64,000 nt of DNA, taken from positions 1 through 64,000 of the forward strand of contig CANLQH010000007.1 of NCBI GenBank assembly GCA_947493285.1, given 5' to 3'. Of this stretch, positions 62,222 through 64,000 are shown piece after piece. Under the pieces are notes generated by a model that worked only from the letters and a program-made list of their open reading frames with translations, was not told the DNA's origin and did not search any database. Each line of letters begins with the position of its first letter. Positions within the stretch are counted from its first letter, which is position 1. The DNA is from an uncultured Tenacibaculum sp. Its GTDB lineage: Bacteria; Bacteroidota; Bacteroidia; Flavobacteriales; Flavobacteriaceae. The translations under genes were made by a program, and so were the position numbers.

Positions 62222-62866
62222 ATGAGTTTACATTATATCGTTAGAGAACCTAAAAAATCATCTAACAAACCATCTCTATTGGTTTTATTACACGGTTACG
62301 GAAGTAATGAGCAAGATTTATTTTCGTTTGCTGAAGAATTACCAGATGAGTTATTAATCGTTTCTGCTCGCGCACCTTACGATATGGGGTATGGTGGTTA
62401 TGCATGGTATGCCATTAATTTTGATGCGAATAATGAAAAATTTTCTGATTTAGTACAAGCAAAAGAATCTATAGATAGTATTGCTTTATTTATTGATGAA
62501 ATAAAAACTAAGTACAATACAAACCCAGATAAAACATTTTTATTAGGGTTTAGTCAGGGTGCAATTTTAAGTTATGCTTTAAGCTTCTTATATCCTAATA
62601 AAGTAAATCATGTAGTTGCTTTAAGTGGTTATATTAATGACGATTTACTACCTAAAGAAATTTCAAATACTATTACTACTGATTATTATATCTCTCATGG
62701 AACAGTAGATCAAGTATTACCTGTTGATTGGGCAAGAAAAGCTTCTCCTTTTTTAAATAAGCATAATTTAGTAAATGAATATTCTGAATATCCTGTTGGA
62801 CATGGAGTTGCGCCTCAAAATTTTTATAGTTTTAAAAATTGGATTGTTGAAAGGTTAAAATCTTAA
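62222..62866 (+). CDS. Alpha/beta hydrolase (carboxylesterase/phospholipase family)
   Basis: 214 aa from ATG 62222; an upstream in-frame ATG (62180) lies inside the previous gene. LLHGYGSNEQDLFSFA is the oxyanion region, GFSQGA the nucleophile elbow with Ser, GTVDQVLPV carries the Asp, and VGHGVAP the His: a complete catalytic triad. Cytosolic esterase or lysophospholipase; substrate unknown. Last gene of the BatA-led operon. Confidence 0.88.
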   Translation: MSLHYIVREPKKSSNKPSLLVLLHGYGSNEQDLFSFAEELPDELLIVSARAPYDMGYGGYAWYAINFDANNEKFSDLVQAKESIDSIALFIDEIKTKYNTNPDKTFLLGFSQGAILSYALSFLYPNKVNHVVALSGYINDDLLPKEISNTITTDYYISHGTVDQVLPVDWARKASPFLNKHNLVNEYSEYPVGHGVAPQNFYSFKNWIVERLKS

Positions 62867-62895
62867 ATCATCAAATACCTGTTCTAAATATCAGT

Positions 62896-62903
62896 TATCT
62901 TTG
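62896..62903 (+). promoter_or_regulatory. -7 element of the sterol desaturase gene
   Basis: TATCTTTG, perfect TAnnTTTG, 18 nt before the ATG. Confidence 0.5.
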
Positions 62904-62921
62904 CAGCTTAAAAATTAATTA

Positions 62922-63857
62922 ATGGAGATTTTCACTCATCAAAATGCGTATAAATGGTTTGTCCCTGTTTGTGCACTTGCCATTATCATTGAAATTTATT
63001 TTAGCTACAAAAGAAAAGCAAAAAACTACGAGTTTAAAGATGTTTCTACCAATGTATATTTTGCTTTAACCAATGTACTTTTAGATACTTTAATGTATGG
63101 GATTTCATTCATTGTAATGGATTTCTTCTACGAGTATCGATTTATTAATTGGGAACATACTGGTGTTATCTATTGGTTAATCGCATTTATTGGTCAAGAT
63201 TTCTTGTATTACATCCATCATTATGTAGATCATCATTCGCGTTTTTTTTGGGCAGTACACGTAACTCATCACAATTCAGAGTATTATAATATTTCTACAG
63301 GTTTCCGTTCTCCTGTATTTCAACCTTTATATCGATTTATGTTTTTAGTTCCTTTAATTTTGATTGGAATAGCTCCACTGCACATTATGTTCGCATATGC
63401 AATGAATCAAAATTACGGAACATTGTGTCATACTAATTTTATTAAAAAGAATACTAAAAAAGGAGTTGCTGGCTTCTTCTTAAACGTTTGGGAATACATT
63501 TTTGTAACTCCATCACATCATAGAGTGCATCATGCTTCAAACACTAAATACTTAGATAAAAACATGGGAATGTTTTTAATTATTTGGGATAGAATGTTTG
63601 GTACTTTTCAAGCGGAAGAAACTACCGAAGAATATGAAGAACTGAAATTCGGCTTAACAAAGCCTTTAGAAGATAAAGGACCTATCAATATTTTATTCCA
63701 CGAATGGAAAGAAATATTTAAAGACTTTTTTAATAGAAAAAAACATCTCCCACTAGGAACTCGTTTAAAATATGTATTTATGCCTCCTGGTTGGTCGCAC
63801 GATGGAAGCTCACAAACGAGTAAGCAACTACAAGCAGAGTTAAAAAAACAGAATTAA
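62922..63857 (+). CDS. Sterol desaturase / fatty acid hydroxylase family protein
   Basis: 311 aa. Four to five TM segments and the di-iron histidine clusters: YYIHHYVDHHSRFFWAVHVT followed by HHN, and PSHHRVHHASN. In bacteria these enzymes hydroxylate lipids or carotenoids, or cleave alkylglycerols. The product here is not predictable. Stands alone with its own promoter and a terminator. Confidence 0.92.
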   Translation: MEIFTHQNAYKWFVPVCALAIIIEIYFSYKRKAKNYEFKDVSTNVYFALTNVLLDTLMYGISFIVMDFFYEYRFINWEHTGVIYWLIAFIGQDFLYYIHHYVDHHSRFFWAVHVTHHNSEYYNISTGFRSPVFQPLYRFMFLVPLILIGIAPLHIMFAYAMNQNYGTLCHTNFIKKNTKKGVAGFFLNVWEYIFVTPSHHRVHHASNTKYLDKNMGMFLIIWDRMFGTFQAEETTEEYEELKFGLTKPLEDKGPINILFHEWKEIFKDFFNRKKHLPLGTRLKYVFMPPGWSHDGSSQTSKQLQAELKKQN

Positions 63858-63858
63858 T

Positions 63859-63891
63859 AAAAAAAGCCAAGTAAATTACTTGGCTTTTTTT
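63859..63891. terminator. Bidirectional terminator
   Basis: 14-bp stem AAAAAAAGCCAAGT / ACTTGGCTTTTTTT, loop AAATT, between two converging genes. Confidence 0.9.
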
Positions 63892-63892
63892 A

Positions 63893-64000
63893 TTATCCTA
63901 AAATTTGCTCAGCATGAGCTTTTGTTTTTACTTTAGTAATTATATCTTCAATAATTCCGTTTTCATCAATTACAAAAGTTGTTCTGTGTATTCCATCATA
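63893..64000 (-). CDS. bcp: Thiol peroxidase (BCP-type peroxiredoxin), C-terminal part
   Basis: The last 35 codons of a leftward gene that runs off the right edge, stop at 63895-63893. The peptide YDGIHRTTFVIDENGIIEDI followed by ITKVKTKAHAEQIL matches the end of bacterioferritin comigratory protein peroxiredoxins (G-I-x-R-x-T-F-V-I-D). The catalytic cysteines lie outside the window. Confidence 0.85.
   Translation of the reverse strand, partial: YDGIHRTTFVIDENGIIEDIITKVKTKAHAEQILG

Overview
The window is AT-rich DNA from a marine-type Flavobacteriaceae (Bacteroidota), Tenacibaculum/Polaribacter-like. The evidence is type IX secretion (T9SS) cargo with CHU-type C-termini, DUF4834, DUF5683, YfhO and DUF4159 proteins, a GH3/beta-lactamase fusion, bacillithiol synthesis (BshC), many flavobacterial -7 elements of the form TAnnTTTG, and little use of Shine-Dalgarno sequences. 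I saw no tRNA, rRNA, insertion sequence, prophage or CRISPR array.

Layout. 1-6.0 kb: start of a large secreted T9SS adhesin (runs off the left edge), cysteine desulfurase, Smr protein, a phosphatase and two tandem polyphosphate kinases. 6.1-13.6 kb: LpxR-like protein, dnaN, then the parA-parB-DUF5683-dapB-lepB-wbqC cluster. 13.6-15.8 kb: three tandem Crp/Fnr-family regulators interleaved with two short non-coding transcription units. 15.8-21.5 kb: leftward surface-polysaccharide operon (methyltransferase, remnant of an epimerase gene, two glycosyltransferases, wecB, flippase). 21.8-31.5 kb: TPR/AraC regulator, LamG repeat protein, YfhO, DUF4834, outer-membrane protein, acetyltransferase-like protein, rsmE. 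31.6-33.3 kb: membrane AraC regulator followed by a second pair of short non-coding units. 33.3-42 kb: DUF4159, SBF transporter, acyltransferase, GH3 fusion, exonuclease, third PPK2. 42-49.8 kb: oxidoreductase, BlaI plus an M56-M23 fusion, lgt-yidD-cysS, and an ECF sigma/anti-sigma/adhesin-like operon. 49.9-64 kb: meaB, CsaA-like protein, a MarR operon, a double PLP-fold protein, rlmF-bshC-methyltransferase, BatA-like protein, a dihydroorotase homologue without its zinc-binding HxH, hydrolase, sterol desaturase and the end of a bcp-type peroxiredoxin.

The most striking structure is not a protein gene. Two unrelated regulator loci (Crp/Fnr at 14-15.8 kb, AraC at 31.6-33.3 kb) are each followed by two short units built alike: palindromic operator, fixed spacing (26 bp or 21 bp) to a perfect TAnnTTTG, then 70-135 nt without a convincing ORF, then a strong intrinsic terminator. 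The Crp-linked RNAs carry repeated CCCCUUA motifs. The AraC-linked RNAs carry repeated AAGGG(G), and one pair shares a perfect 10-nt complementarity. I infer regulator-driven small RNAs present as sibling pairs. All of this is read by eye and no transcription data were available.
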